The notes: generated by a model not told the origin, from the letters alone. A stretch of DNA of 64,000 bases from Clostridium_AD estertheticum_D (GCF_018861295.1 NZ_JAHLDM010000020.1:1-64000); one strand, 5' to 3'; positions 9,037-19,046 are shown, numbered from the stretch's first letter. Translations and numbers: made by a program.

Positions 9037-10707
9037 TTAGAATAGACCTGTAATAGTACCATCTTCAAAAATATCCATCTTATTCGCTGCCGGAATCTTA
9101 GGAAGACCAGGCATTGTCATTATATTGCCAGTTAAGGCCACAATGAACCCAGCTCCATTAGATATAGTAATTTCTTTTATATTTATTGTAAAATTTGTTG
9201 GTCTTCCCAAAAGCTTTGGATTATCTGACAAAGAGTTTTGAGTTTTAGCAACACATATAGGAACTTTGTCTAACCCAAGTTTTTCTATTTCAGCAATTTG
9301 CTTATTTGCAGATGGACTATATTCCACGCCATCTGCTCCATATATTTCCTTGGCAATAATATTTATCTTTTCTTTTATAGGAAGTTCCACCTCATATAGA
9401 ACCTTAAATTCACTTTTATTATTTTCAATAGTGTCTATTACTTTACTCGCAAGTTCTAATCCTCCATCTGCACCCTTTCCCCAAACCTCTGTCAAATCTA
9501 CTTTAACACCTTTTTTAGCGCAAAATTCTTTTACATATTCGATTTCTTTTTCAGTATCTGAAACAAATTTATTTATTGCTACTATTACCTGAACTCCATA
9601 TTTTTCAATATTCTCTATTTGTTTTTCTAAGTTTCCAATTCCTTTTGAAAGTGCTTCCACGTTAGGTTCGTTTAATTTATCTTTTTTTACTCCACCATGA
9701 TGTTTTAGAGCTCTTATTGTAGCCACAAGCACCACGCAATCTGGTTTTAATTTGCCATATCTACATTTAATATCAAAGAATTTTTCAGCACCTAAATCAG
9801 CTCCAAACCCAGCTTCAGTTACAACGTAATCTCCTAACTTTAAAGCCATTTTCGTTGCCAATAGACTATTGCAGCCATGAGCGATATTAGCAAAAGGTCC
9901 ACCATGTATTATGGCTGGAGTATTACCTAACGTCTGAACTAGATTTGGTTTTATAGCATCCTTCATAAGTAGTGCCATCGCACCATTCACAGCTAAATCT
10001 TTACAATAAACCGGGTTACCTCCTAGGTCATATGCAACCAAAATCCTACCCATTCTTTCCTTTAAGTCCATAAGGTTACTCGCCAAACACAAAATAGCCA
10101 TTATTTCAGACGCGACAGTTATCATAAACCCATCTTCACGTGTAAATCCATTAGGTTTACCACCAATTCCAACAATAATATGTCTTAAAGCCCTATCATT
10201 CATATCCATGACTCTTTTAAATATAATTTTTCTGCTATCAATTCCAAGAACGTTACCTTGCTGAATATGATTGTCTATAGCTGCTGATAATAAATTGTTA
10301 GCAGCAGTTATAGCATACATATCACCTGTAAAATGCAAATTTATATCCTCCATTGGCACCACTTGCGCATATCCACCGCCAGCAGCTCCACCTTTAATAC
10401 CGAACACTGGTCCAAGTGATGGTTCTCTTAAGGCTATCACTGCATTTTTACCTTGTTTGCATAAGGCCTCAGCAAGTCCTATTGTAACAGTAGATTTCCC
10501 TTCCCCTGCTGGAGTAGGATTAATAGCTGTAACTAATATTAACTTCCCATCTTTTCTATTTTCATTTCTTCTTAGTACATCAAGCGAAATCTTTGCTTTA
10601 TATTTTCCATATAAATCAATATCATCTTCACCTAATCCCATCTTCTGTGCAACTTCACTTATATGTAACATCTTAGCACTTTGTGCAATTTCTATATCAC
10701 TTTTCAT
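9037..10707 (-). CDS. fhs: Formate-tetrahydrofolate ligase
   Basis: Fhs makes 10-formyl-THF from formate, THF and ATP, feeding one-carbon metabolism; in acetogens it is part of the methyl branch of the Wood-Ljungdahl pathway. The P-loop is TPAGEGKSTVTIGLAEAL near residue 70, followed by EPSLGPVFGIKGGAAGGGYAQV. The C-terminus has the family's MTMPGLPKIPAANKMDI stretch. 556 residues is normal. The frame opens at a GTG at 10716 inside the Shine-Dalgarno AGGGGTG; the ATG at 10707 has correct spacing and is preferred. The gene stands alone with its own terminator. I see no other Wood-Ljungdahl genes here, so acetogenesis cannot be inferred. Confidence 0.97.
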   Translation of the reverse strand: MKSDIEIAQSAKMLHISEVAQKMGLGEDDIDLYGKYKAKISLDVLRRNENRKDGKLILVTAINPTPAGEGKSTVTIGLAEALCKQGKNAVIALREPSLGPVFGIKGGAAGGGYAQVVPMEDINLHFTGDMYAITAANNLLSAAIDNHIQQGNVLGIDSRKIIFKRVMDMNDRALRHIIVGIGGKPNGFTREDGFMITVASEIMAILCLASNLMDLKERMGRILVAYDLGGNPVYCKDLAVNGAMALLMKDAIKPNLVQTLGNTPAIIHGGPFANIAHGCNSLLATKMALKLGDYVVTEAGFGADLGAEKFFDIKCRYGKLKPDCVVLVATIRALKHHGGVKKDKLNEPNVEALSKGIGNLEKQIENIEKYGVQVIVAINKFVSDTEKEIEYVKEFCAKKGVKVDLTEVWGKGADGGLELASKVIDTIENNKSEFKVLYEVELPIKEKINIIAKEIYGADGVEYSPSANKQIAEIEKLGLDKVPICVAKTQNSLSDNPKLLGRPTNFTINIKEITISNGAGFIVALTGNIMTMPGLPKIPAANKMDIFEDGTITGLF

Positions 10708-11048
10708 ATGCTTCACCCCTTATATATAAATTAAACAGAAAGCATTCCTTTATAGAAATTATTCCTGTTATAGTTCTAAATACAATTTTATTATTATCTC
10801 GTTAAATCATCTCTTGTGGTACATATATATTTTTTTAAATTTACTTAATTGGATTAATTACTAAAATTCATTTCTGTTTATTCCCTTATAGAACCAACCT
10901 TTTATATTATATCACAATTTATATCAAATGTTTAAACAGAAGTTGAGTAAATCTTCAGAAAATTCTTATGATAAAATATTATTTAGTTTATTTTTAGGCT
11001 AAAAAAAGGCATACAGTAATTTTCTGTATGCCTTTTAACTTTAATAAT
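10708..11048. other. fhs upstream region
   Basis: About 340 bases. It holds the ftsH terminator at the right side and an 18-base match to the R1 left end at 10802-10819 (TTAAATCATCTCTTGTGG, two differences from other copies) without the rest of the element. No gene or riboswitch is recognisable. Confidence 0.4.
11002..11038 (-). terminator. Intrinsic terminator after ftsH
   Basis: On the minus strand AAAAGGCATACAG pairs with CTGTATGCCTTTT around a short loop, followed by a run of T. It lies about 11 bases after the ftsH stop codon. Confidence 0.9.
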
Positions 11049-12878
11049 CTATGATATTTCAATTTCAGCTGATTCTGTTCTAGCAATTATAGCCTCAAAT
11101 TCAGCACCCTCTAGTTTTTCTTTTAAAAGTAATTCTTGAGCTACTGCATGAAGTTTACCTATATTTTCATCAAGAATCTTTTCGGCTTTTGCATATGCTT
11201 CGTCAATAAGATCTTTAACTTCTGAATCTATTTGGAAAGCTACTTGTTCACTAAAGTTTCTACTTTTACCTAAATCTCTTCCGAGAAATACTTCATTATG
11301 GTCATTACCAAAAGATATTGGTCCAAGCTCATCACTCATACCATACTCCATGACCATTTTTCTTGCTATAGCTGATGCTCTATCAATATCATTTTTAGCA
11401 CCAGTGCTAATATCTTTCATTATTAGTTTTTCTGCAACTCTACCACCAAGCAGTCCAACCATCTCATCTTTAAGCTTTAACTTTGAAGTATAAGATGTAT
11501 CTTCTTCAGGCAAATGCATTGTATATCCACCTGCCATACCTCTTGGTATAATGCTTATTTGATGAATAGGATCTGATAATGGAGAATACTTCATTACCAC
11601 CGCATGCCCAGCTTCATGATATGCAGTTAATTTTCTATCTTTTTCACTAATGACCCTGCTCTTTTTCTCAGGTCCTGCAATAACCCTAGTTACTGCTTCA
11701 TCAAGTTCTATCATTTCTATAACCTGTTTATTATTTCTTACAGTAAGTAATGCAGCTTCATTCATTAGATTTTCTAAATCTGCACCAGTAAATCCTGGTG
11801 TTCTCTTAGCTAATACGTCAAGCTTTACCTCTTCTGCTAATTGCTTATTCTTAGAATGTACTTTAAGAATTTCTTCTCTTCCCTTAACATCAGGTGCACC
11901 TACCAATATATGTCTATCAAATCTGCCCGGTCTTAAAAGAGCTGGATCTAGTATATCTGGTCTATTGGTCGCAGCTATCATGATTATACCTTCATTAACA
12001 CCAAACCCATCCATTTCAACTAATAGTTGATTCAGAGTTTGTTCTCGTTCATCATGCCCACCACCAACACCAGCACCTCTTTGTCTACCTACTGCATCAA
12101 TCTCATCAATAAATATTATACAAGGAGCACTTTTTTTGGCTTGCTCAAATAAATCTCTTACTCTTGAAGCTCCAACCCCTACAAACATTTCTACAAAGTC
12201 AGAACCCGATATACTATAAAATGGGACTCCTGCTTCCCCTGAAACAGCTCTTGCAAGTAAAGTCTTACCTGTACCTGGTGGACCAACAAGTAATATTCCT
12301 TTAGGAATTCTTGCACCTGCATCTAAGTATCTTTTAGGTTGTTTTAAGAAATCAACAACTTCTGCAAGCTCGTTCTTTTCTTCATCTTCACCCGCGACAT
12401 CATCAAATGTAACTTTCTTCTTATCTGGCGTGGCAATCTTGGCTCTACTTTTACCAAAATTCATTACCCCTCTATTACCGCCGCCGCCGCCGCCTTGAGA
12501 TTGTTGAATATACATAAACCAAAACCCTACTAGCATTAAAACAATAAGAAGTGTTGGTACTATTTGCAACCACATCGGCATGCTTGCTGGTTTTATATAT
12601 GTTTCTGTAACTTTGTCATTTGGATGTTCATCCATAACTTGCATTAATCTCGATAGTGGAACTATCGTTTCATATTGTGTTCCGTCAGTTAATTCTCCAG
12701 TTATTGTTTTATCTTCTCTTACTTGAACACTTTTAATATCTTTCTTAATCCACTGTTCTTGGAATTTATCAACACTGAGTGTGGTATCCTTTTTATCAGC
12801 ATCTTTAAAGGTCACCGCTGCAAAAATCACGAGTACAAATACTACAAACCAAACTGATGCACTAGAAATCTTTTTCAT
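11049..12878 (-). CDS. ftsH: ATP-dependent zinc metalloprotease FtsH
   Basis: A membrane-bound AAA+ protease for quality control of membrane and short-lived cytoplasmic proteins. There are two N-terminal membrane helices (about residues 8-22 and 104-123) flanking an extracytoplasmic loop. Walker A is GPPGTGKT at 199-206 and Walker B is IIFIDEID. The arginine-finger region is RPGRFDRH. The zinc site HEAGH is at 421-425. A run of six glycines follows the second membrane helix. GAGAGGGGGG precedes the ATG. It lies downstream of tilS and hpt, the conserved Firmicutes order, but has a strong promoter of its own in the 100-base gap. Confidence 0.98.
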   Translation of the reverse strand: MKKISSASVWFVVFVLVIFAAVTFKDADKKDTTLSVDKFQEQWIKKDIKSVQVREDKTITGELTDGTQYETIVPLSRLMQVMDEHPNDKVTETYIKPASMPMWLQIVPTLLIVLMLVGFWFMYIQQSQGGGGGGNRGVMNFGKSRAKIATPDKKKVTFDDVAGEDEEKNELAEVVDFLKQPKRYLDAGARIPKGILLVGPPGTGKTLLARAVSGEAGVPFYSISGSDFVEMFVGVGASRVRDLFEQAKKSAPCIIFIDEIDAVGRQRGAGVGGGHDEREQTLNQLLVEMDGFGVNEGIIMIAATNRPDILDPALLRPGRFDRHILVGAPDVKGREEILKVHSKNKQLAEEVKLDVLAKRTPGFTGADLENLMNEAALLTVRNNKQVIEMIELDEAVTRVIAGPEKKSRVISEKDRKLTAYHEAGHAVVMKYSPLSDPIHQISIIPRGMAGGYTMHLPEEDTSYTSKLKLKDEMVGLLGGRVAEKLIMKDISTGAKNDIDRASAIARKMVMEYGMSDELGPISFGNDHNEVFLGRDLGKSRNFSEQVAFQIDSEVKDLIDEAYAKAEKILDENIGKLHAVAQELLLKEKLEGAEFEAIIARTESAEIEIS

Positions 12879-12911
12879 CAGAACCCCCCCTCTCTTTTCA
12901 TTTATTATGAA

Positions 12912-12940
12912 ATTTTATCACATTAAAAAGCACTTGACAA
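12912..12940 (-). promoter_or_regulatory. Sigma-A promoter of ftsH
   Basis: On the minus strand TTGTCA (12935-12940) and TAAAAT (12912-12917) are spaced by 17 bases, about 34 bases upstream of the ftsH ATG. Confidence 0.75.
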
Positions 12941-12978
12941 TAATATATATATTAATAAGTAATTATTATAATACACAC

Positions 12979-13515
12979 TTATTTATAAATTTCGTCTTTT
13001 AATATTCCTATATATGGTAAATTTCTATATCTTTCCGCATAGTCCATGCCAAACCCTACAATGAAAAAGTCCGGTACATCAAACCCTACATATTTAACAT
13101 CTATATCTACCTTTCTTCTTTCTGGTTTATTAAGTAAACATATAATTTCTAAACTACTTGGTTTTCTTGCAGATAGACACTTCATTAGATATTTGAGTGT
13201 AACACCTGAATCTATAATGTCCTCTACTATCAGCACGTCTTTTCCTTGAATTTCAAAATCTAAATCCTTAAGTATTCTTACAACTCCTGAAGTTTTAGTT
13301 GAATTTCCGTAACTCGACACTGCCATAAAATCCATTTTACATGGAATTGTAATTTCTTTTAACAAATCTGACATAAATATAACTGAACCCTTTAAAATAC
13401 CAATAAGTATAAGATCCTTACCATAATAATCTTTACTTACCTTTTCACCCATTTGCCTGATTTTGTCCCTTAATTGTTCTTCATTGTAAAGTACCTCTTT
13501 AATATCGTTATTCAT
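12979..13515 (-). CDS. hpt: Hypoxanthine phosphoribosyltransferase
   Basis: Hpt converts hypoxanthine or guanine and PRPP to IMP or GMP (purine salvage). The PRPP-binding loop is VLIVEDIIDSGVTL near residue 100; GSVIFMSDLL and a C-terminal VGFGMDYAERYRNLPYIG match the family. 178 residues is normal. The start has GAGAGGAATA upstream and lies two bases after the tilS stop codon, so the two are translationally close and cotranscribed. Confidence 0.96.
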   Translation of the reverse strand: MNNDIKEVLYNEEQLRDKIRQMGEKVSKDYYGKDLILIGILKGSVIFMSDLLKEITIPCKMDFMAVSSYGNSTKTSGVVRILKDLDFEIQGKDVLIVEDIIDSGVTLKYLMKCLSARKPSSLEIICLLNKPERRKVDIDVKYVGFDVPDFFIVGFGMDYAERYRNLPYIGILKDEIYK

Positions 13516-13517
13516 TT

Positions 13518-14903
13518 TTATTCCTCTCTTCCAATTCTAATCTGCAATATATTTTTAGTATCCTTTGACACCTTGAATTTTTCACTAACCCTATACCCAA
13601 CTACCCAACTTATATCATCCCCAAAACATATTAAAGGTATTTGATTTCTTTGAGACTTAGGTATTTTTAAATCAATAAACAAATCCTTTATTTTTTTATT
13701 ACCATTCATACCAAGTGGCATGAATTTATCCCCATCTTTTCTATGCCTTAGTATTATCGGCTCATTTATCTGATCATAATCAAAATATTTAATATAATCT
13801 GTTCCTGTAAATTCAGTAGATTTTAGTTTGGGTATAACATCAATTTTTATTACCTTGTTTAGAGAATGAATAATATTCTCCTCATTAATGTTTAAGTAAT
13901 ATTGATTACCATTAGCTTCACTCTCTTTTACATATATATATATATGTATATCTCCATAACAATTTTCAACCATTATGTTTTTCGGTAACATTATATTTTT
14001 GCCTGTATCATGTTTTTGAAGTTCTATAATACTTAATACATGAATTTCTTCAAAATTGCATAAATTATGATTCACAGCAAGTAAAGCACTTCTAATTATT
14101 CTACTTAGAATTGCTTCATGCATACTAAATGCACTCTTATTTATTATAACCCTTTGCTGACTTATCTCACAATGTTTTTCATATTCTTTCTGAGAAACAA
14201 TTTTCAAAAAATCATTGTCTTTTTTCACAATGTTTGATAATCGATTTAATGTTTTAATTATATCTTTATTAAAATGTTCTTCCATGTATGGAATAAGCTC
14301 AAGCCTTACTTTGTTTCTTGCATAAATATTTTCTAAATTTGATTTATCTATCCTAGGATTAATATTGTTAATAGAATTGTATTTTTCAATTTCTTTTCTA
14401 CTAAGTTTAAGTATGGGTCTTACATACATTTTGTCGCGAACTGGTTTAATACCAACCATTCCCTCAATGCCTGTTCCTCTCATTATCCTCATTAAAATAG
14501 TCTCAGCTTGATCATTTGCATTATGGGCTAGTGCAACCTTATTAGCATTTAATTTGATTATAAGTTTCTCAAAAAAATTATATCTAACTTCTCTTCCTGC
14601 CATTTCACAAGATAAGTTTCTTTCCCTAGATACTTTATGTATATCCACTTTATTGCTATAAAAAGCTATATTCAAACTCTCACAAGTTTGTTTTGCATAT
14701 TCTTCATCTTTATCTGATTCTTCTCCGCGAAGACAATGATTCAAATGTGCGCCTATAAGTGTAATTCCAAGTTTATCTTTAAGTTCATTTAAAATATAAA
14801 GCAAACATGTGGAATCAGGTCCACCAGAAACTGCAACTATAACTTTATCGCCTTCATCAAACATTGAATTTTCTTTTATAAAACTCATTACCTTTTCTGA
14901 CAA
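13518..14903 (-). CDS. tilS: tRNA(Ile)-lysidine synthase
   Basis: TilS turns C34 of the CAU-anticodon tRNA-Ile into lysidine, so that it reads AUA and is charged with Ile. The N-terminal PP-loop ATP site is AVSGGPDSTCL near residue 25. AHLNHCLRGEESDKDE and AHNANDQAETILMRIMRGTG are also typical. The C-terminal substrate-binding part ends with RHRKDGDKFMPLG and KIKDLFIDLKIPKSQR. The frame opens at GTG 14912. The TTG at 14903 is better spaced from GGGAAG and gives the usual MSEKV start; this choice is not certain. It lies directly upstream of hpt. Confidence 0.93.
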   Translation of the reverse strand: MSEKVMSFIKENSMFDEGDKVIVAVSGGPDSTCLLYILNELKDKLGITLIGAHLNHCLRGEESDKDEEYAKQTCESLNIAFYSNKVDIHKVSRERNLSCEMAGREVRYNFFEKLIIKLNANKVALAHNANDQAETILMRIMRGTGIEGMVGIKPVRDKMYVRPILKLSRKEIEKYNSINNINPRIDKSNLENIYARNKVRLELIPYMEEHFNKDIIKTLNRLSNIVKKDNDFLKIVSQKEYEKHCEISQQRVIINKSAFSMHEAILSRIIRSALLAVNHNLCNFEEIHVLSIIELQKHDTGKNIMLPKNIMVENCYGDIHIYIYVKESEANGNQYYLNINEENIIHSLNKVIKIDVIPKLKSTEFTGTDYIKYFDYDQINEPIILRHRKDGDKFMPLGMNGNKKIKDLFIDLKIPKSQRNQIPLICFGDDISWVVGYRVSEKFKVSKDTKNILQIRIGREE

Positions 14904-15057
14904 AACTTTCACTTCCCAAATTTATTTTTGAAATATTCTATGATGTATATAATCTCATATTACTATATCATACTACAATATAATATAGTAACATATATCC
15001 TCCATTTTTTTAAACATTTTTTAAACATAATTCTAAAAAAATAAAAATGAAGAATCT

Positions 15058-15079
15058 AAAGAAAGCTATTGCCTTCTTT
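15058..15079 (-). terminator. Probable terminator after spoIIE
   Basis: On the minus strand AAAGAAGGC pairs with GCTTTCTTT (one G-U pair) around AATA. A T-rich stretch follows some ten bases later. It lies 35 bases after the spoIIE stop codon. The tail offset makes this a moderate call. Confidence 0.5.
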
Positions 15080-15112
15080 AATTATTTTCTCCATTTCAAA
15101 TTTTTGTATATA

Positions 15113-17503
15113 CTAATATAAACTATATATTTTTGAAACTAGAACAGTCATATCATCCTTTGCCTTATTTCCGCTTAATTTTTTTGCCTGCGCGAGCAGC
15201 CCTTCAGCTAAATCCTTAGGATTATTACATTTGTTTTTACCCAAATAATCAACTACCCAATCTACTCTACCTACATTTTCATCATTATAATCTAGTACTC
15301 CATCACTGACCATAACTATAACATCCCCATTTTTTATCTTCATTTGTTGAATGTCTATATCTGCCTTATCTAAAACACCAATGGGAAGCGATTTAGATTT
15401 TATGATCTCTAAACTATCACCAGATTTTAAAAATGTTGCAACTGCTCCTACTTTTAAGAAATCAATTTTGCCAGTATATAGATCTATACTACTTAAATCA
15501 ATTGTTGAAAATTTTTCTTCTTCAGAAAATCTCAATGTCATTATCGAATTTACAGTATTAATAGCCGTAATTTTACTAAATCCTGCTGATGTAAACTTTT
15601 CTATTAATTCAACAGCTGCCTCGCTCTCTCTACCTGCTTGGGGACCCGATCCCATGCCATCGCTAATAACTGACATATAGCTTCCATCGGAAAGCTTACC
15701 AAAGCTATAACTATCTCCGTTTTGCTTTTCACCTTCTTTACACTGCCTAGCAACACTTGATACTACATGAAACTTAGGTGTTTCTTCAATATTTACCTTA
15801 CACATGTTTGTCTTTGAATCTATGCAGCACCCCTCATCACTAACGCACATGGATTTTCCTGTGACTCCATTTATAATAGGTAATAAATCCTTAACACACA
15901 TTTGCCTTCCACTACAAGCATCAAGTGATAATTTAATACTAAGTCTTCCTAGCTTATCATTCAAACACATAAGATCATTGTGCTTAATCCTATTTTTATC
16001 TAAAGCTCTGCATACAAGTTTCTCCATAGCAGAATCTATTTGAATTTCAGAATTAAAGTCTTCAACAATTTCTCCTACAGAATCTGCCATATTACCAATC
16101 TGATTTGCTAAAAGCTCCCTACCCTCGCTAAGTCTTGTTCTCCACATTTCATTTATAATGTGTTTATTAACAATATCCTCTGTATTTTTAAGTATGGCAG
16201 TTCTCCTTATACATTTTCTTTCAATTTCATTAGGTACAATATTACTTTTTTTCTCGAAATTCTGAATTAGTTCTTCAAATGCTGCATATGTATAATGTAA
16301 TTCTCTTTTCCAGCACATCGATTTCATATTGCACTTACTACACACCCTATCTGCAAGATTTTCAACGAGTGCGCTGCTTTTACCTTTCATAGCTAACTTA
16401 TCATTATCTACTAAATTATTTACTATATCCGACATATTAGAAAGTACATCTGAAAAATTATTTAGCCGCCCTACAAATGTATCCTTAATTTTATTTATAT
16501 AACCCTGCTCTATGCTTTGCTTTTTTTTATCCGAATTAAACTCTATGGATAATTTATCGTAAGTATTTTGTGGTATTAGTAGAAATATTACCCCTGCCAC
16601 AAACGCTTCAAATAGTATAAATGTAGATCCAGTATTACAATATATCTTTATTATTGAGAAGGCTACTAAATAAGATATAACACTTAAAATTTTTCCAGTC
16701 TCTTTAAAAATTCCTGTTATTAAACCACATATGCCATACATTCCTATAAACACAATCATATTGGGCGTTGACATGCCCAATATGATACCCATAGCAACTC
16801 CCGATGCAGCACCTGCTCCACTTCCATTAATGTATGCTATCATTATAACAAATGTCAGACCTAAAATATTTGTGATTGATATAGTGAAAACACTGAGCCC
16901 CCAAGTACCTGCTATAATCAATGAACTTATAATTGACATACTTATTATTTCTTCATTTGAAAATATATGTTTTGTTTTAATCTCCTTAAAGCATAAAAGA
17001 CTATAATCAAGAATAAAATATAAAGGGAAGATACATAAAACCAAAAAAAACGAATTTAAAAACGCCATTAAAGGACTTATCCTAACTATAAAAAAATTAT
17101 AGATAAACAATTCGAACATAATAATAACAAACATACTAGCTAAAGCTTTGGTTTTAACTTCCATTTTTTTAAACACATGGCTTAAAAGAGCAATGGTAAC
17201 TATTATTACTAAATATGATGGTAAATTTTTTATATTTTGATATAAAGTAATATACCCTAAAAATGTACCACTTGCTGTAATTATTGAAATTTTGTCATCA
17301 TTAACAAATATTATAGCTATTAAGAAAGCTATTCCAAATGGTGCTGTATTATTAATAAGAATAACTCTGCTTATTAATAAGCCAATCGTAAAATAAAGAA
17401 TTCCGCTTAAGATTAAATTAACATTCAATGCATTTTTCTTTTGTATTTCGTCCTTTACCTTTCTAACTCTTTCATATGGAAATATATCAATTCCGTATTG
17501 CAT
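15113..17503 (-). CDS. spoIIE: Stage II sporulation protein E (PP2C phosphatase)
   Basis: SpoIIE is the membrane-bound phosphatase that dephosphorylates SpoIIAA and so activates sigma-F in the forespore; it also associates with the polar septum. The N-terminal 320 residues contain about ten membrane helices. A central region with cysteine motifs (CSKCNMKSMC) follows. The C-terminal 220 residues are a PP2C domain with the metal-binding aspartates in SDGMGSGPQAG and MVSDGVLD. Length (796) is close to the Bacillus protein. The frame opens at GTG 17515, but ATG 17503 gives the usual MQYGIDIFPYE start. A promoter with 21-base spacing lies upstream. Confidence 0.96.
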   Translation of the reverse strand: MQYGIDIFPYERVRKVKDEIQKKNALNVNLILSGILYFTIGLLISRVILINNTAPFGIAFLIAIIFVNDDKISIITASGTFLGYITLYQNIKNLPSYLVIIVTIALLSHVFKKMEVKTKALASMFVIIMFELFIYNFFIVRISPLMAFLNSFFLVLCIFPLYFILDYSLLCFKEIKTKHIFSNEEIISMSIISSLIIAGTWGLSVFTISITNILGLTFVIMIAYINGSGAGAASGVAMGIILGMSTPNMIVFIGMYGICGLITGIFKETGKILSVISYLVAFSIIKIYCNTGSTFILFEAFVAGVIFLLIPQNTYDKLSIEFNSDKKKQSIEQGYINKIKDTFVGRLNNFSDVLSNMSDIVNNLVDNDKLAMKGKSSALVENLADRVCSKCNMKSMCWKRELHYTYAAFEELIQNFEKKSNIVPNEIERKCIRRTAILKNTEDIVNKHIINEMWRTRLSEGRELLANQIGNMADSVGEIVEDFNSEIQIDSAMEKLVCRALDKNRIKHNDLMCLNDKLGRLSIKLSLDACSGRQMCVKDLLPIINGVTGKSMCVSDEGCCIDSKTNMCKVNIEETPKFHVVSSVARQCKEGEKQNGDSYSFGKLSDGSYMSVISDGMGSGPQAGRESEAAVELIEKFTSAGFSKITAINTVNSIMTLRFSEEEKFSTIDLSSIDLYTGKIDFLKVGAVATFLKSGDSLEIIKSKSLPIGVLDKADIDIQQMKIKNGDVIVMVSDGVLDYNDENVGRVDWVVDYLGKNKCNNPKDLAEGLLAQAKKLSGNKAKDDMTVLVSKIYSLY

Positions 17504-17538
17504 ATTACAAATCACCCACCTTTAATATTTAGGTCTTC

Positions 17539-17571
17539 ATTATAACAAATTCATATGGAAATAATTGTCAT
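17539..17571 (-). promoter_or_regulatory. Putative Spo0A-type promoter of spoIIE
   Basis: On the minus strand ATGACA (17566-17571) and TATAAT (17539-17544) are 21 bases apart instead of 17. The Bacillus subtilis spoIIE promoter is known for the same abnormal 21-base spacing and depends on phosphorylated Spo0A. A Spo0A-box-like TTGTCATAA lies on the plus strand at the -35 region; it matches TTGTCGAA only partly. Confidence 0.5.
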
Positions 17572-17655
17572 AAGTTGAGATGATTGTATATTTTTTATGA
17601 GACAATAAAATTTATATTTTTTATTCCATAATTATACATTTCCCTATAATATAAA

Positions 17656-17690
17656 AAAACCTACTATATTAATATAGTGGGCTTTAGATT
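17656..17690 (-). terminator. Terminator-like hairpin between tRNA cluster and spoIIE
   Basis: On the minus strand AAGCCCACTATAT pairs with ATATAGTAGGTTT (one mismatch, one G-U) and runs into TTTTTTT. It lies downstream of the tRNA cluster terminator and would stop any read-through before spoIIE. Confidence 0.65.
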
Positions 17691-17781
17691 ATTAAATGAA
17701 GCTTGTCATTTCTTGCAATTATATATTCAAGAAATTTATACATATATGTTTTTTTATCAGCATTTTAAAATAAACGAAAAA

Positions 17782-17808
17782 ATAACTCATAAGTTTCCTT
17801 ATGAGTTG
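17782..17808 (-). terminator. Intrinsic terminator of the tRNA cluster
   Basis: On the minus strand AACTCATAAG and CTTATGAGTT pair around GAAA and are followed by ATTTTTT. The stem directly abuts the CCA end of the last tRNA gene. Confidence 0.9.
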
Positions 17809-17885
17809 TGGTAGCGGAAATAGGACTTGAACCTACGACCCTTCGGGTATGAACCGAATGCTCTAGCCAGCTGAGCTATTCCGCC
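17809..17885 (-). tRNA. tRNA-Met (CAT), elongator, copy 1
   Basis: Anticodon stem TTCGG/CCGAA with loop TTCATAC gives CAT. The first acceptor pair is G-U (GGCGGAA with TTCCGCT), and it lacks the three G-C pairs that mark the initiator stem. CCA is encoded. TilS could in principle act on CAT tRNAs, but the identity here fits elongator Met. Last gene of the cluster. Confidence 0.9.
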
Positions 17886-17890
17886 ATATT

Positions 17891-17966
<76 letters not shown>

Positions 17967-17974
17967 ATATTTAA

Positions 17975-18060
17975 TGCTGAAGACCGGAATCGAACCGGTA
18001 CGGTGTTTAACCACCGCAGGATTTTAAGTCCTGTGCGTCTGCCAGTTCCGCCACTCCAGC
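17975..18060 (-). tRNA. tRNA-Leu (TAA), copy 1, CCA not encoded
   Basis: A class II tRNA with a long variable arm. Anticodon stem CAGGA/TCCTG with loop CTTAAAA gives TAA. Unlike the other two copies, the 3' end is followed by TTAA rather than CCA, so CCA must be added by a nucleotidyltransferase. Confidence 0.94.
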
Positions 18061-18128
18061 TCATTTACTGTTAGGTATTTTTATTATAATACTTTATTTA
18101 ATTACCAGGTCTAATAATTTAAGTTTAA

Positions 18129-18204
<76 letters not shown>

Positions 18205-18208
18205 ATAT

Positions 18209-18297
18209 TGGTGCTGAAGACCGGAATCGAACCGGTACGGTGTTTAACCACCGCAGGATTTTAAGTCCTGTGCGTCTGCCAGTTCCGCCACTCCAGC
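18209..18297 (-). tRNA. tRNA-Leu (TAA), copy 2
   Basis: Same class II tRNA as copies 1 and 3, anticodon TAA, with encoded CCA. Four bases separate it from fMet copy 2. Confidence 0.95.
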
Positions 18298-18367
18298 ATT
18301 CTTAATTGTAAGTAAAACTTACTAGCAATTTTTACTCAGTTTACATTTCAAGTTATTTATAACTTAA

Positions 18368-18443
<76 letters not shown>

Positions 18444-18511
18444 ATATTAATACTTAAAATTGTTAACTACTTATGTTATTTAACTGATGTAATGAGTTAT
18501 CTAAAACTCAT

Positions 18512-18587
<76 letters not shown>

Positions 18588-18666
18588 ACATTAATGTTTA
18601 AGGTTAAAATATTATTAACTATGTAATCTTAGCTTGCTATTAAATAAGTTTTTAAAATCATTTTCA

Positions 18667-18696
18667 ATTATATACTAATATATATCCATTTGTCAA
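18667..18696 (-). promoter_or_regulatory. Internal promoter of the tRNA cluster
   Basis: On the minus strand TTGACA (18691-18696) and TATAAT (18667-18672) are 18 bases apart, 80 bases before fMet copy 4. It allows the seven downstream tRNAs to be transcribed separately from the first three. Confidence 0.75.
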
Positions 18697-18727
18697 TACT
18701 CTTAACAAAATATATATTATTTTTAAA

Positions 18728-18804
18728 TGGTAGCGGAAATAGGACTTGAACCTACGACCCTTCGGGTATGAACCGAATGCTCTAGCCAGCTGAGCTATTC
18801 CGCC
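18728..18804 (-). tRNA. tRNA-Met (CAT), elongator, copy 2
   Basis: Same sequence as copy 1 with encoded CCA. Together with fMet copy 5 and Leu copy 3 it forms a Leu-fMet-Met triad repeated at the other end of the cluster. Confidence 0.9.
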
Positions 18805-18809
18805 ATGTT

Positions 18810-18885
<76 letters not shown>

Positions 18886-18890
18886 ATATT

Positions 18891-18979
18891 TGGTGCTGAA
18901 GACCGGAATCGAACCGGTACGGTGTTTAACCACCGCAGGATTTTAAGTCCTGTGCGTCTGCCAGTTCCGCCACTCCAGC
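18891..18979 (-). tRNA. tRNA-Leu (TAA), copy 3
   Basis: First gene of the cluster in transcription order. Class II tRNA, anticodon TAA, CCA encoded. Confidence 0.95.
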
Positions 18980-19046
18980 ATAGTTGATAATGCTTTAACT
19001 AGCTTATTAATAACATATAAAACGATACCTCTTGGCAACATGTTTT

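Noticed and set aside
10271..10729. 152-codon plus-strand frame opposite fhs
   Set aside because: Antisense shadow of the conserved fhs P-loop region; no start signal.
12932..12965. Plus-strand promoter TTGACA..TATAAT upstream of hpt/ftsH gap
   Set aside because: The spacing is 27 bases and no plus-strand gene follows; the -35-like box instead belongs to the ftsH promoter on the minus strand.
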